Positions 43,623 through 53,330 of a stretch of DNA of 64,000 nt are shown piece after piece (position 1 is the stretch's first letter; the number at the start of each line of letters is the position of its first letter). This DNA comes from Gibbula magus (lineage: Eukaryota; Mollusca; Gastropoda; Trochida; Trochidae). The notes beneath the pieces were generated by a model. That model was not told the DNA's origin and did not search any database. It saw only the letters and a list, made by a program, of their open reading frames with translations. The position numbers and the translations under genes were made by a program. Location of the stretch: contig CAKZFU010000070.1 of assembly GCA_936450465.1 (NCBI GenBank), positions 62,001 through 126,000 on the forward strand, read 5' to 3'.

Positions 43623-46301
43623 ATGTTATCGTCGTTCTTTCTCTTCTTCGTTTCTTGGGTCGTCATCGTAAAGACACAGTTCAGAATCCCAATCAAAGAT
43701 GGATTCGTTTTCGATTTTGAAAACTTTAACGGCCCAACAGAAAACCTGTCGTTTTTCCCCTCTAACGAGGATTTAAAAAAACAGTTAAAAACGAATCTCT
43801 TGTTCTCCACCCATCGTCTCGTCGAGAACGAAGTCGAGGTATTGGGCATACTTTCCTTTTTCGACCAAGGCTTCGAGTATGACCCCAAAAAGACATTGGC
43901 ACTGTTTTTTCCCAACCTGTTAGACATGTGGAACGGGGTAGTGCCGCTGTGGTACGAGTGCGTTTTCAACGAGTCGTGTTTTTGGTTGCCCGGAGACGAC
44001 GACCTTTGGAACCACTTCTCCAAAGGAGACAGTTCCTCTTTCTGGCACAAAATTTGCCAATTGAGCGTTGAACAAAACATATCCCTCAATGAAAACGGGG
44101 GCTGCACGGTACTTCAACCCGAGACCGACGGAATCTACGGGGCCGATCTTTGGGTAAACACCGACTGTCTCCTACGGGAGTGTGCTTCTGGACGAATATT
44201 CCTCCTCCAGACGAAAGAGGCGACCCGCGGAAGAATTTTGGTCCCCATGTTCGGGGGGGAATGGATCATCGAGGGGAGACTGCAAGACGGGAAAATGAAA
44301 CTATCCTTTTACGAAACCACATCCGCATCCTCTTCGAGACCCTTTGTGCAAGTAAGACGGATTTTGAATTTGGATAAAAACGCGACGGCCATCGAGTCCG
44401 TGCAGGTCGGCGTAGAGCTAAAACCGGGGTGCGTCTTTATTTCCCACCCGCTGTGGAGTTACACACAATACATAAAAACGAAATCTTCGATGACGATCGC
44501 CCCCAACCTCCAACGGTTCCAGGAGAACGGAACGAACGGATCCACTTTGGTTTATCACACACTCTATCTCCAAATCGAGTGGAAAGGACCGAAGGTGGAT
44601 CGACTGCACACCGACTCCTTCATCATTAAGCACAGATGGGGGTGGCAATTGCCGCACTCGTTGAAAGGATGCGAAGGAAAATGCCCCATGGAAGATTTCG
44701 CATGGTTCAACGAAGACCCGAAAACGGTGGTGAATACCGTCTCCGAAGCTCTCATAAAAGATTTCACGGTGATGAACAACTGTGCAGAATATAAATATTT
44801 TTTTACTCCAATAAATTCTATCGACTGCCCCTCGTTGGCACTACAACGGGTGTTTAACCGACGATACAGCTTTTATTCCAACGATCAAGAATGGAAAGGT
44901 CGAGACGCGTTCGTGAGTTTCGTTGCACATCAGGCCGTGATGATGTTTTTCGACACGACCTCCAACCAGGTTCCCGCCGGCATTATACGAAGCAGCGCCT
45001 ACACCCCCTTTCTTTTCGCGGCAACGTCAAATTCTATCCCCATTCCGTCGCAAAGAATGGTATACAAATTTGTACATAGGAGGGCCATATCGTACCACAA
45101 CAACGACGATGACGACGACAACACCACGCTCGTGACGGCCATGGGAAACGTTTTTGAGGTATCTTACTCCAGACGATTTGCCGCAGCGAAAACCACCGAT
45201 CGTAAAACTTTCCTGACAGGAATGGTTTCGACCATATTGGTCAACGCAACCTCCCTTCGCATAGAAGAAGAACACAGGGCCAAAATTCGGGCGGTGGCGC
45301 ACGTGAGAAAGAAGAGATGGTTTCACGTTATCGCCATCGGGGTTATAGCTCTCGTCGGCTGGTGGACCGATGAAGAGCCGATCACCAAATACAGAGTGGA
45401 ACTACCCACCGGCCAGGTAGAAAAATTCGAAGGGGCGCTTCAGACGATCACGGACACGTTTGTAAACACCATCAATTTGGCGGGACAGGTGTTGGGAGTG
45501 CTGTACAACCTCAAAGTGGAGTCCATGAACCAAAGAAAGGTAAATTTGGTGAGACATCAACTGTACAATACGGACGTGGCCATGGTGCGACTGCAATATC
45601 TGGCCGACCTGACGGACCAAATGATGGGAGCGATGGCGAGACTAACACGGGTCGACGCACCTTCCTCTCCGAACCGTTTCCCCGATGAGGTGGAAGGGTG
45701 GCGCTTCTACGACTGTCCGATAACGTTGGGTCGCGACCCCTGTACGATTCCCGTGTGGCTAAGCTGCGACGAGGAGGATGAGGAGGAGGACGACGCATAC
45801 TCTTATCGATGCGACGACGCCAAGGCCGTGGGACATTCGATATGCAACAGGACCCATTGCGTTCAACTGGTGGGGGTGGGAACGACGCGTTGGACGTCGA
45901 GGGACGAACCAAAGGTCACTTCCACCGTCCTAGAACTGGGGTGGCGAGAGTATTCCTACGTCGAAAACGGCGAGGTGGATCGATCTTTAAAAATAGTGGG
46001 CGAGATTCTTGGGGTGCGGACGCAAAACCTGTCCAAAAATCTGTTGTCCGTGGCCGAAAAAGCGCTTCTCTTGAGAACGCAGATGATATACACGCTGCTG
46101 GTGGTGGGTTCCCTCGTCGAAATTCTTTATCCTGCCGTCATAGTATTTTCCCTCGACGATGTCGGCACCTACCGCGCGGGTGTGCAAACGGGGTTGGGAT
46201 TCATCTGCATCGCCATGGCCCTTTTACAGTGGGTCATTTTGATCACGTTTGACGGATTCGGCATATTGTGGAACAATTGTCTTTATCTTTCTATCAGATG
46301 A
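43623..46301 (+). CDS. Furin-site membrane glycoprotein with fusion-peptide-like segment, 892 aa
   Basis: Signal peptide (LSSFFLFFVSWVVIV). The large ectodomain has many N-x-S/T sites and cysteines. The basic RKKR ends at residue 565 and is followed at once by a hydrophobic, Gly/Ile-rich segment of about 17 residues (566-582). A long heptad-type helix comes next (about 598-675), then a Cys-rich region with an acidic GAGGAG-encoded stretch, and two C-terminal hydrophobic spans. Basic site, hydrophobic N-terminus of the distal fragment and heptad helix form the layout of class I viral fusion proteins. That is a layout argument only. It sits 34 bases after its paralogue at 41633; AATAAA at 46308-46313. 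Confidence 0.86.
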   Translation: MLSSFFLFFVSWVVIVKTQFRIPIKDGFVFDFENFNGPTENLSFFPSNEDLKKQLKTNLLFSTHRLVENEVEVLGILSFFDQGFEYDPKKTLALFFPNLLDMWNGVVPLWYECVFNESCFWLPGDDDLWNHFSKGDSSSFWHKICQLSVEQNISLNENGGCTVLQPETDGIYGADLWVNTDCLLRECASGRIFLLQTKEATRGRILVPMFGGEWIIEGRLQDGKMKLSFYETTSASSSRPFVQVRRILNLDKNATAIESVQVGVELKPGCVFISHPLWSYTQYIKTKSSMTIAPNLQRFQENGTNGSTLVYHTLYLQIEWKGPKVDRLHTDSFIIKHRWGWQLPHSLKGCEGKCPMEDFAWFNEDPKTVVNTVSEALIKDFTVMNNCAEYKYFFTPINSIDCPSLALQRVFNRRYSFYSNDQEWKGRDAFVSFVAHQAVMMFFDTTSNQVPAGIIRSSAYTPFLFAATSNSIPIPSQRMVYKFVHRRAISYHNNDDDDDNTTLVTAMGNVFEVSYSRRFAAAKTTDRKTFLTGMVSTILVNATSLRIEEEHRAKIRAVAHVRKKRWFHVIAIGVIALVGWWTDEEPITKYRVELPTGQVEKFEGALQTITDTFVNTINLAGQVLGVLYNLKVESMNQRKVNLVRHQLYNTDVAMVRLQYLADLTDQMMGAMARLTRVDAPSSPNRFPDEVEGWRFYDCPITLGRDPCTIPVWLSCDEEDEEEDDAYSYRCDDAKAVGHSICNRTHCVQLVGVGTTRWTSRDEPKVTSTVLELGWREYSYVENGEVDRSLKIVGEILGVRTQNLSKNLLSVAEKALLLRTQMIYTLLVVGSLVEILYPAVIVFSLDDVGTYRAGVQTGLGFICIAMALLQWVILITFDGFGILWNNCLYLSIR

Positions 46302-47081
46302 TTTAAAAATAAACGTGATGAACTATTGCTATTTTCGTAGTGTGTTTTTGGTTTTTTAATCCGATCTTAAGAGATCCGAACCCAAAGTACTGATTTTCAA
46401 CAAACGGGAAAAGTTAACGAAAATGAGCTCTTTGATGTCGTTATAAAATAGGCGATTAACCGCACAAAATGCGATTAACCGCACAAAAATGCGAAAATCC
46501 GAATTTGACGGATTTAACAACTAAGGAATGTCGCCCCTCAACGACGAAGGATCCGAACCCTCAAATCCCGTATTTTATCGTAGCCCACGCACGTAAAATA
46601 GTTCGGTGGGTTGATTGAATTTAGTACACAGGTTAATTAATATATTGACTGCGGACCGTACTTAATGAAGAGGATCCGAAATTACATTTCACATACGAAA
46701 CCGTGTAGCTTAAAACGAAACTAAGATTGCATTTGATGATCCGTGACTGCCAAAGCTAATAAGTCTTGCGCAACGAGATCTGCGTTAGCATAACGCGATT
46801 TAAGCCCCCATGTTAACACCGATCAAGCGTAATATAACCCGCTGGGGCCCACCTCGTCTCGAGAGAGGTGTCCCTTTTCGGATCTCCCCGTCCGATCCGA
46901 AATTAAGTACCACTCCCATTTCAATTGAGTCCAAAGTATCCCTATTGGCAGAATGCCCTTGAAGGGCCCAACCCATATCCTGGTTGATGCCACCTGTTGC
47001 ATTTAAACCATGAAACAGCTTGGCCTAGCCGTTGGATCCGATCACGAACGGGACCGTAATTGCGCTTCATTCGATATCGAG
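46302..47081. other. Non-coding repeat-rich intergenic region
   Basis: No convincing gene over about 780 bases. It holds at least seven GATCCG-type sites (near 46373, 46550, 46673, 46737, 46894, 47034 and variants), a tandem 19/20-base repeat at 46452-46490, and short hairpins at 46782-46796 (GCGTTA/TAACGC) and 46850-46870. Base composition and lack of runs differ from flanking DNA. It could be a non-coding RNA, a regulatory region or an origin. Confidence 0.55.
46452..46490. repeat. Tandem repeat, 19-20 bp unit, two copies
   Basis: GCGATTAACCGCACAAAAT occurs at 46452-46470 and again, with one extra A, at 46471-46490. A partial third unit (GCGAAAA) follows. Confidence 0.9.
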
Positions 47082-47607
47082 ATGGCAGAAGGAAAAGAGG
47101 TATATTATTTCTCCGACTCAGACCCTTCAGACGATTATTTCTCGGAAGAAGATGTATATTGCGGGTTCGTTTCCGAAAAAGAGGAGAAAAATCTCCGGAT
47201 GAAAATAAAAGATGCTAAGAAGAAGGAGAAAGGTATATATAAACTTCCCCCTTTTTTCTCGTTGTTTTGCGGTGGGGGTTGGTTTCAAAATGATTTATTA
47301 TTTTTTTTTTTTTACAGCGGCACAATCTCCCTCCAAAGAACCAAAGCCGAAGGAAAAAGCAGCAGAAGAAGAAACGAAGTATTATTCGTTTTTATTCCGT
47401 CTTTTTCCCCGTTGTTATTTGTTTGCGTTACTAAGAATAGAGAGGAAGACGGCAGAAGAAACGAAGAAGGATTGGAACTCGTTCATCCGTCTCTTCACCT
47501 GGTTTTGTTTATCGCTACTGATTTATTTTTTCTTCTGGTTTTTTTGTACGTACTCATCGGTGAGATTTTTAAAAGATGAATTTTTTTCTTTTATTAACAG
47601 TACATAA
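47082..47607 (+). CDS. Spliced small tail-anchored acidic protein, about 146 aa
   Basis: Two exons are inferred: 47082-47232 and 47318-47607, joined in phase 1 over an 85-base intron (donor AAAG|GTATAT, acceptor after a T-run ending ACAG at 47317). Exon 1 gives an acidic Ser/Asp/Glu/Tyr-rich N-terminus and a Lys-rich stretch; exon 2 adds a Lys/Glu-rich part and a strongly hydrophobic aromatic segment near the C-terminus, so the product would be tail-anchored. Unspliced, the first frame runs into a different tail. A start at 47010 in the same frame is possible. SDSDPSDDYFSEED-like acidic clusters resemble trafficking or kinase-target motifs. Family unknown. Confidence 0.6.
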
Positions 47608-47831
47608 ATCTTCCCCCCGAAGACACCAATCAGAAAACGAAGAAGGAAAAAGAAAAATGTGGAAATAAAGAATTTCGAGGAATTCGTTTGCGTCCTAGAA
47701 CAGGACTCGAATCAACGTACATCCACCCCCCTCGACAAACTCTTCTCGATTAACATTGTTCGGATACAGACGGTGTGTTTTTTTCTGTGGTTTCAATAAA
47801 ATAACATAAGAAAAAAATTATCATGTTTTTT

Positions 47832-48878
47832 TTATTTAATTCTATAACCCGACAAAGCACAACAGAGGTCGGTCGCCTCAGTCAAACAAACAAAACATTT
47901 CAAACGGGGATTCAACGAAGCGATCCAATTCTCGTCCGCATCTTCTTCTTTCTCCTCCTCCTCCTCCTCCCCCTCTTCCTCCTTCCTTTGGAGGTTTCTT
48001 CGAAACGACCCGATCAATGAAACGACCCAATTCCCCCGCGGCTTTCTTTTTTTTCTTTTTCTTCTTTTTGGAGACATCCTGATCATACACTTGTGACACA
48101 GAATTACGTGACCGCAAGGCAGAAGGGCTATTGTGGCTCTCACCGGAGTTGATTCCTTGTTGGGACAAAAACCACACGGGGACATCGTTCCGTTGGTCCC
48201 CCTAAGTTCTAAATAACTCAAAACGCAGCCGCGTTCTATAAGTCTCGTGACGGGAGTCGCGGTCCCGAATTTGGTGCCCTCGCTCAGTTGGTTGGTCACG
48301 CAAACCATGGACGGCTCCCGTCCCTCGCCTTCCACCGCCGTAATCCTCGTCCCGTCGTTCAGTTGCAAAGTCACACTCAAGTTGGTGTCCACGCTACTCG
48401 GTTGATTAGCAACGCAGATCGCACCTAAGTTGGCGTCTACGATACTCGGTTGGTTGGTAACGCAAATCGTGGACGGCTCCCGGCCCTCGCCTTCCATCGC
48501 CGTAATCGTCGTTCCGTTTTTCAGTTGCAAAGTCTTTGGGTCTACGAAAGGAGAAGGAGTATCCAACATACTCTTTGTTATCAGCGCCGACCTCTCCTCC
48601 ACCCTTTTTAAATTATTTTTATCGGTGACTATCTTGTCAAGATAACGTTCGAAGACGTCGTGGTCGAAACGTCTATCCCCCCGCTCCCTTCCCACGCATC
48701 CGACGATGAGGTCTTCCGTGTAGTCTTTTCCGCGGTCGACGAAATCGACCAAAATACGTTCCATGGTTTTGCCAAACCGAAGTTGTATTCCGACATTGTC
48801 CAAAAACACGAGCTGATCCAACGTAAATCCATTCGCCCGCAAAATCTGCTCGACCTTTCGGGGGGGGGTGACAGGCAT
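47832..48878 (-). CDS. RING-finger protein with one UBA-like module, 348 aa
   Basis: Start at ATG 48878; codons upstream overlap the neighbour. The N-terminal 60 residues (VEQILRANGFTLDQLVFL...) resemble a single UBA-like module of the larger family. The middle carries two copies of a stretch (LQL..GT.ITA.EGEGREPS..CVTNQ) encoded by an 82-base repeat. The C-terminus is a C3HC4-type RING (CxxC, LLPCGH, CxxC, later CxxC) interrupted by a Lys/Arg and Glu-rich insert of about 60 residues before the last Cys pair. Likely E3 ubiquitin ligase. It is the most downstream and smallest full gene of the array. Confidence 0.82.
   Translation of the reverse strand: MPVTPPRKVEQILRANGFTLDQLVFLDNVGIQLRFGKTMERILVDFVDRGKDYTEDLIVGCVGRERGDRRFDHDVFERYLDKIVTDKNNLKRVEERSALITKSMLDTPSPFVDPKTLQLKNGTTITAMEGEGREPSTICVTNQPSIVDANLGAICVANQPSSVDTNLSVTLQLNDGTRITAVEGEGREPSMVCVTNQLSEGTKFGTATPVTRLIERGCVLSYLELRGTNGTMSPCGFCPNKESTPVRATIALLPCGHVILCHKCMIRMSPKRRKRKKRKPRGNWVVSLIGSFRRNLQRKEEEGEEEEEEKEEDADENWIASLNPRLKCFVCLTEATDLCCALSGYRIK
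48291..48534 (-). repeat. Imperfect 82-bp direct repeat, spaced 162 bp
   Basis: 48291-48372 and 48453-48534 are about 90 percent alike by eye and encode the duplicated EGEGREPS-containing segments of the RING protein at 47832-48878. A shorter related repeat lies between them. Confidence 0.8.
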
Positions 48879-48928
48879 CTTTGGATTGGAGGTCTTTTTT
48901 ACAACTACACATTTTTTATGCTCGAAGA

Positions 48929-51373
48929 TTAATACCGACCACCACTGCATAGAGTTGTGTAGAAGGCACAAAAACCGTATTTGCAGATGGGACACATCCG
49001 CGGATAAGTTTGTGTGATGTTCGTGTCGTTACATTCGACGCAGGTGGCGAGATGATGACAGGGCACGTAAACTATCGAAGCTTCTTTGTTTCTGCAAACG
49101 ACGCAAAGCTTAAAAGCTCTTTCGTATCTGACGACCTCGTTGATTCCCCGCACCAACGTTATGTGATCCAAGGGAGGAGGAAGCGCCTTCTCGTCACCAC
49201 TGCTTTTCGTGAAGTTGTCGTTCACTTTTATGCCAATCAGACGAGGGGGTGTATCTATTGCTATAGCCGCCGATATGCCTATCGAACCTCCCAGGGGTGT
49301 AGATATCGAGACCCACGATCTCACCGACTTTCTCTTTTCCGAAGGAGGAGGAAGATATTCTACTATTACTTTCTTTTCCTCTTTTTCCTTCTGTACGATA
49401 ATAGTCGCTTCTTCTTTTTCCCGCGGCCACCACGTCTGCAACTTCGAAGGATAAACTTCTTCATCTTCGTCTTGGCCCAACTTCACGATAATCTTTCTTT
49501 CGTCTTTTTTCTCTTTCTTTTCTTCTAGTTCCACCTTCACGACCGTTTCTTCTTCTTCTTCTTCTTCTTCCATTTTCGCGATAACCATCTCTTCTTCTTT
49601 CGCGACAATCATCTCTTCTTCTTCTTCTTCTTCCCTTCTTCTTTTCCCATTTTCACGACAACCATCTCTTCTTCTTTTTTTTTTTTCCTCTTCTTCTTTT
49701 TCTATTTTCACGAGAACTTCTTTTTCTTCTTCTTTTTCCATTTTCACAAGAACCATCTCTTCTTCTTCTTCTTCTTCTTCTTCTTCTTTCTTTTCCACTT
49801 TCACGACAACCTCTTTTTCTTCTTCTTCTTCTTTTTCCACTTTCACGACAACCATTTTTTCTTCTTCTTCTTTTTTTTCCACTTTCACGACAACCACTTC
49901 TTCTTCTTCTTCTTCTTCTTCTCTTTTTTCCAAAACATCCATATGAAACTCTAAGATCTGACGCATTATCTCTTTCATATCACGCTCGAGTCGAAGATTA
50001 GTTTCTTGCTCAATCGACACGATGTGAGATAGACAACATCCCGTCGCTTCCAGAAGGGAAAGCAACAGTTTCCTCTTTTCGTAGCTGTCGTTGATCCCAT
50101 CGACGGCCGATTGAAATCCGTCCTCGTTAAAAAAACACATGACGGACAAATTTTCCGATACGTCGTTTCGTGGACACCACAGGTCGCGCGAACTTTGAAC
50201 GTCAACTTCCAAATACTTCAACACACTTTCGATCTGTTTCTCGACGTCGCAACCCCATTTTTTTTCAATTTTTAGGATGTGACTTTTTGCATATCCCTGA
50301 CAGGCAAACAGCTTGAAAATAAATTTTCGTCTCGTCTTGTCGTTGGCGAGTCCCACCACTTTGGAGTGAAAGGTTCCCGTGGGGGCGATGCGTCGATGAG
50401 CCCAATTGCGCGATAGCAGTCTCTCTTGGAGGTGTTCGATGACCGACAGGAAACCGAAGACCACGGTGGACCCACTTCTATTCTCGGCGTCTATGATTTC
50501 TTCGGATTGCCATTTGCAAGCTTCGAGATAGGCCTTCGCAAACGTTCGACACGATTCTTTCCATTCGGGTTGCGGATAAGCATAATTTCCGAGCTTTCGG
50601 GGGAAAAAATCGTCCGAGTCGACATCGGTGCGCTGGAAAGGGTTATCGTAATAATACATCAGGCCGGACTCTCGATCGAAAAGACGCCTGGTGGTGGTTT
50701 CGGGGAAGTGGAGGTTCCACGTGGCCAGATCCGTCCTAGACCACACGTCGTCGATGACGAACGGACGTTTTTCCGGAACAGTTCTTTTTTGGTACGCTTC
50801 TTCGCCCATCACGTCTGTGTGGTTTTGGACCAATCTTTCCAAACCTTCGAACACTCGCGTGTAATCCGATTCCACCTTTTTTCTGGCCATTCCTTCTGCC
50901 CTCGAGACGAGCCCTTTCGAAAAACCCTGACACGACAACAACTTCAAAAGGAACTTCCTCCGATCTTCGAGATTCTCGTCGGTCGAGGTGTTTTCGAAAG
51001 ATACATCCCCACACCAAGGAGCGCTTCTCCATCGACATCTCATTTTTACCAGCTGTCTGTCCACGGCCAAGAAATCGACAAGGACTCCACGGGCACCCAC
51101 CTTCCCGATGGCCTTATCGATATCTTCGCTAAAGTAACCTTGATAGACGAGATATTTCTCGACGAAGGCGCTTTTTTCCTCCGTTGAACCTTGCTGATTT
51201 GTAAAATCGTCATCGTCGTCGGGGCCGTGGTCCTTCGAATTGCAATACCCGATGATCATTCCCGCCTCGTCGAATTTGGGAATCGTGGCGGTCCTGGGAT
51301 ACGACACCATCCACTCCGGCTTGATGGATCCACCGTAAACCCGCACCTGGTCTAATGCGACTTTATTCTCCAT
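48929..51373 (-). CDS. UBA-like/RING protein with long Glu-Val-Lys repeat region, 814 aa
   Basis: ATG at 51373. Five UBA-like modules are visible (for example KLLSCQGFSKGLVSRAEG and KLFACQGYAKSHILKIEK), with two W-x(3-6)-P-x-T-x-x-x-x-(F)D segments ahead of module pairs. A region of about 170 residues made of E-runs alternating with VVVKVEK-type units (49550-49920) follows; this is encoded by GAA repeats. The C-terminal RING has CxxC, VPCHH, CxxC and CPIC, with His in place of the usual Gly. Predicted E3 ligase; UBA modules in IAPs bind ubiquitin. A (CA)n tract lies just upstream. Confidence 0.85.
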   Translation of the reverse strand: MENKVALDQVRVYGGSIKPEWMVSYPRTATIPKFDEAGMIIGYCNSKDHGPDDDDDFTNQQGSTEEKSAFVEKYLVYQGYFSEDIDKAIGKVGARGVLVDFLAVDRQLVKMRCRWRSAPWCGDVSFENTSTDENLEDRRKFLLKLLSCQGFSKGLVSRAEGMARKKVESDYTRVFEGLERLVQNHTDVMGEEAYQKRTVPEKRPFVIDDVWSRTDLATWNLHFPETTTRRLFDRESGLMYYYDNPFQRTDVDSDDFFPRKLGNYAYPQPEWKESCRTFAKAYLEACKWQSEEIIDAENRSGSTVVFGFLSVIEHLQERLLSRNWAHRRIAPTGTFHSKVVGLANDKTRRKFIFKLFACQGYAKSHILKIEKKWGCDVEKQIESVLKYLEVDVQSSRDLWCPRNDVSENLSVMCFFNEDGFQSAVDGINDSYEKRKLLLSLLEATGCCLSHIVSIEQETNLRLERDMKEIMRQILEFHMDVLEKREEEEEEEEVVVVKVEKKEEEEKMVVVKVEKEEEEEKEVVVKVEKKEEEEEEEEEEMVLVKMEKEEEKEVLVKIEKEEEEKKKRRRDGCRENGKRRREEEEEEEMIVAKEEEMVIAKMEEEEEEEETVVKVELEEKKEKKDERKIIVKLGQDEDEEVYPSKLQTWWPREKEEATIIVQKEKEEKKVIVEYLPPPSEKRKSVRSWVSISTPLGGSIGISAAIAIDTPPRLIGIKVNDNFTKSSGDEKALPPPLDHITLVRGINEVVRYERAFKLCVVCRNKEASIVYVPCHHLATCVECNDTNITQTYPRMCPICKYGFCAFYTTLCSGGRY

Positions 51374-51430
51374 AGCCAAACTAACAAATGATGTCTTGCC
51401 ACCGCTGTGTTCACTATTATATATACACAC

Positions 51431-51437
51431 CACACAA

Positions 51438-51463
<26 letters not shown>
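51431..51463. repeat. (CA)n microsatellite
   Basis: A CA dinucleotide tract about 60-90 bases upstream of the ATG at 51373, probably in the promoter or leader. Confidence 0.9.
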
Positions 51464-51468
<5 letters not shown>

Positions 51469-51551
51469 AACAAACAATAATAGAGTTCTATGGGGATTTT
51501 ATTTAGTGAAAATAACAACGAAAAGGGAAAAAGTTCCTTCTTTTTTTTTTT

Positions 51552-53330
51552 TTAAGAGGTGAATATGCGTTCACACGATGTGATTTCACATCTACAAACG
51601 GGACACTTATTTAGACTGTGCAATGGTCCAGCACAATTTTCACACGAAGCCTTGTGACCGCATGGTAAGAAAGCCATCGTGGACGGACTCTTTTTGCAGG
51701 CGACGCATGTCCCCACTTTCTCAAAAAGCACGATTTGGTTGTCGGACCTTTTCATGCAAATAGTTGGAAACGACATATCGGCCTTGCTGTGAAAATCTTC
51801 CACGCAAATGTCCACGATGGCCTTCTCGTCGTACAACAGAGACACCCCCACCGAGCTGTCGTTCGAAGTGCTGAGGAAGGTATACAGCCGTCGCGGTGGT
51901 AGTTTCTTCTTCTTCTCCTCTTCCGGAGGAGAAGAAGAGAGGTCCAGCTTCGGCGACTTCGACTCCGGAGAAGAGAAGCTCAGCCTTCTTTTTGCCTTGT
52001 TCGTGCGTGCAAGACGGTCGAGTTCGACCATCATCTTGGCGTGACTGGTAGGATTCGCGCGTAAAGCAAGTTTCACGAGTTTCGCCGGATACTTCATGTC
52101 CGTGTATCTTTTTTGTTTTCCCACCTCCGACAGATAAGCGTCGTCGTTGGATCTTTGAACATCTTCCTCCGTTTGTGTCCCCTCTTCCAAAGCGTCCACG
52201 AACTCTTCCAGTTTATCCACGGTATCGAGCCCCGTCTCGATTTCCACCCTCGAGACGTAACCTTCGGAATAGCCTTGACAGCGGAACAGTTTTCGAACCA
52301 CCACCCTGCAGTAGTAGTCGCCCACCATGCGTTTATGGATTGTTTTCAGAAACAACCCCCTCGTTCTCAACCGTCTCTTTTTTCTGAAAGATCGCTTTGA
52401 CGATTCCATCCTCAACAGATACGCTTCGACGGCCAAAAAGGAAGAAACGATATCGGCCTTCACCTCCTTTTCGGCCTCGTAGGTGGAATACGAGTCGTAA
52501 CCACAGCCGATGAGAAAGCTTCTGATAACCGTGGAAAGGTTTACCGTTAAGGGAAGGCAGTCGTCGGAAAATAAGTCGACTCGACGTACCGAGTTAACGT
52601 GATAGTTCACCAGGCTTTCTCTCGCGTCGAAGATAGGTTTGGTGGTCGTCATCGGCAGGTAGTTGACCCAACCACTTCCTCCCCCGCTTAGCAACCTGTC
52701 GAACATTAGGGGGTTTTGGTCGATCGAATTTGGAAAGAGTACACCGCAGACGTCTTCCATGTTCTGAACCCCCTCCTCGATGCCGACAAACACCGTGGTG
52801 AAGTCGTTCTCGACCACCACTCCTTTTTCCTCCTCGATCCTGGCAACGTAATCCCTGCAGTAACCTTGACATGACAGCAGATCATACAGAAGCTCCCTTC
52901 GGATGGATGGTGGTGTAAATAATTGAAATATGGGTTTTTCCTCCAGCGGAAACCGGGACTCGAGCCTGCGAAGGGACTTGGCCAACCGTCTGTCCAGACG
53001 CAATACATTTCTAATAATGTCGCAATCTTGCGTAGACGCGAGATCGTAAACAACATCTTCCGGATACCCCTGACAAATGAAATACTGCTCCACAAAATGC
53101 TTTCGTTGGAGGGCAGGTCTATCAGGGTTCCACCACAAGTCGTCCGAACTCTTGCAGTCCCTGTTGGTGATGTCTTTTTTCGTAATCGGTTCGTAATCGA
53201 CTATGAGTCCTCGACCGTCGATAATAGGTTTGTGAATGGTCTTAGGAAACGAAAGAATCCATGACGGTTTAGCTTCTCGATTAATTCCGAGTCGAATCTC
53301 GTCAAGTTGCACAGAAGAAATAGAATACAT
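51552..53330 (-). CDS. Four UBA-like modules plus RING, 592 aa
   Basis: ATG at 53330 (MYSISSV). The frame is open to 53615, but that part contains a decayed RING fragment and is not needed. Two half-units, each with a W...P.T...P..D....DY segment and two UBA-like modules (e.g. CQGYPEDVVYDL, CQGYCRDYVARI, CGYDSYSTYEA, CQGYSEGYVSRV), are followed by a disordered basic/Pro linker and a C3HC4 RING (CVAC, LPCGH, CENC, CPVC). Predicted ubiquitin ligase. Promoter and leader are duplicated upstream of the gene at 53645. Confidence 0.86.
   Translation of the reverse strand: MYSISSVQLDEIRLGINREAKPSWILSFPKTIHKPIIDGRGLIVDYEPITKKDITNRDCKSSDDLWWNPDRPALQRKHFVEQYFICQGYPEDVVYDLASTQDCDIIRNVLRLDRRLAKSLRRLESRFPLEEKPIFQLFTPPSIRRELLYDLLSCQGYCRDYVARIEEEKGVVVENDFTTVFVGIEEGVQNMEDVCGVLFPNSIDQNPLMFDRLLSGGGSGWVNYLPMTTTKPIFDARESLVNYHVNSVRRVDLFSDDCLPLTVNLSTVIRSFLIGCGYDSYSTYEAEKEVKADIVSSFLAVEAYLLRMESSKRSFRKKRRLRTRGLFLKTIHKRMVGDYYCRVVVRKLFRCQGYSEGYVSRVEIETGLDTVDKLEEFVDALEEGTQTEEDVQRSNDDAYLSEVGKQKRYTDMKYPAKLVKLALRANPTSHAKMMVELDRLARTNKAKRRLSFSSPESKSPKLDLSSSPPEEEKKKKLPPRRLYTFLSTSNDSSVGVSLLYDEKAIVDICVEDFHSKADMSFPTICMKRSDNQIVLFEKVGTCVACKKSPSTMAFLPCGHKASCENCAGPLHSLNKCPVCRCEITSCERIFTS

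Noticed and set aside
46975..47005. CCTGGTTGATGCCACCTGTTGCAT resembling the start of 18S rRNA
   Set aside because: Only about ten consecutive bases match; no further rRNA helix or conserved block follows.
47559..47601. Possible 41-base intron at the end of the small spliced gene
   Set aside because: Too short for ordinary splicing and not needed for an intact frame.
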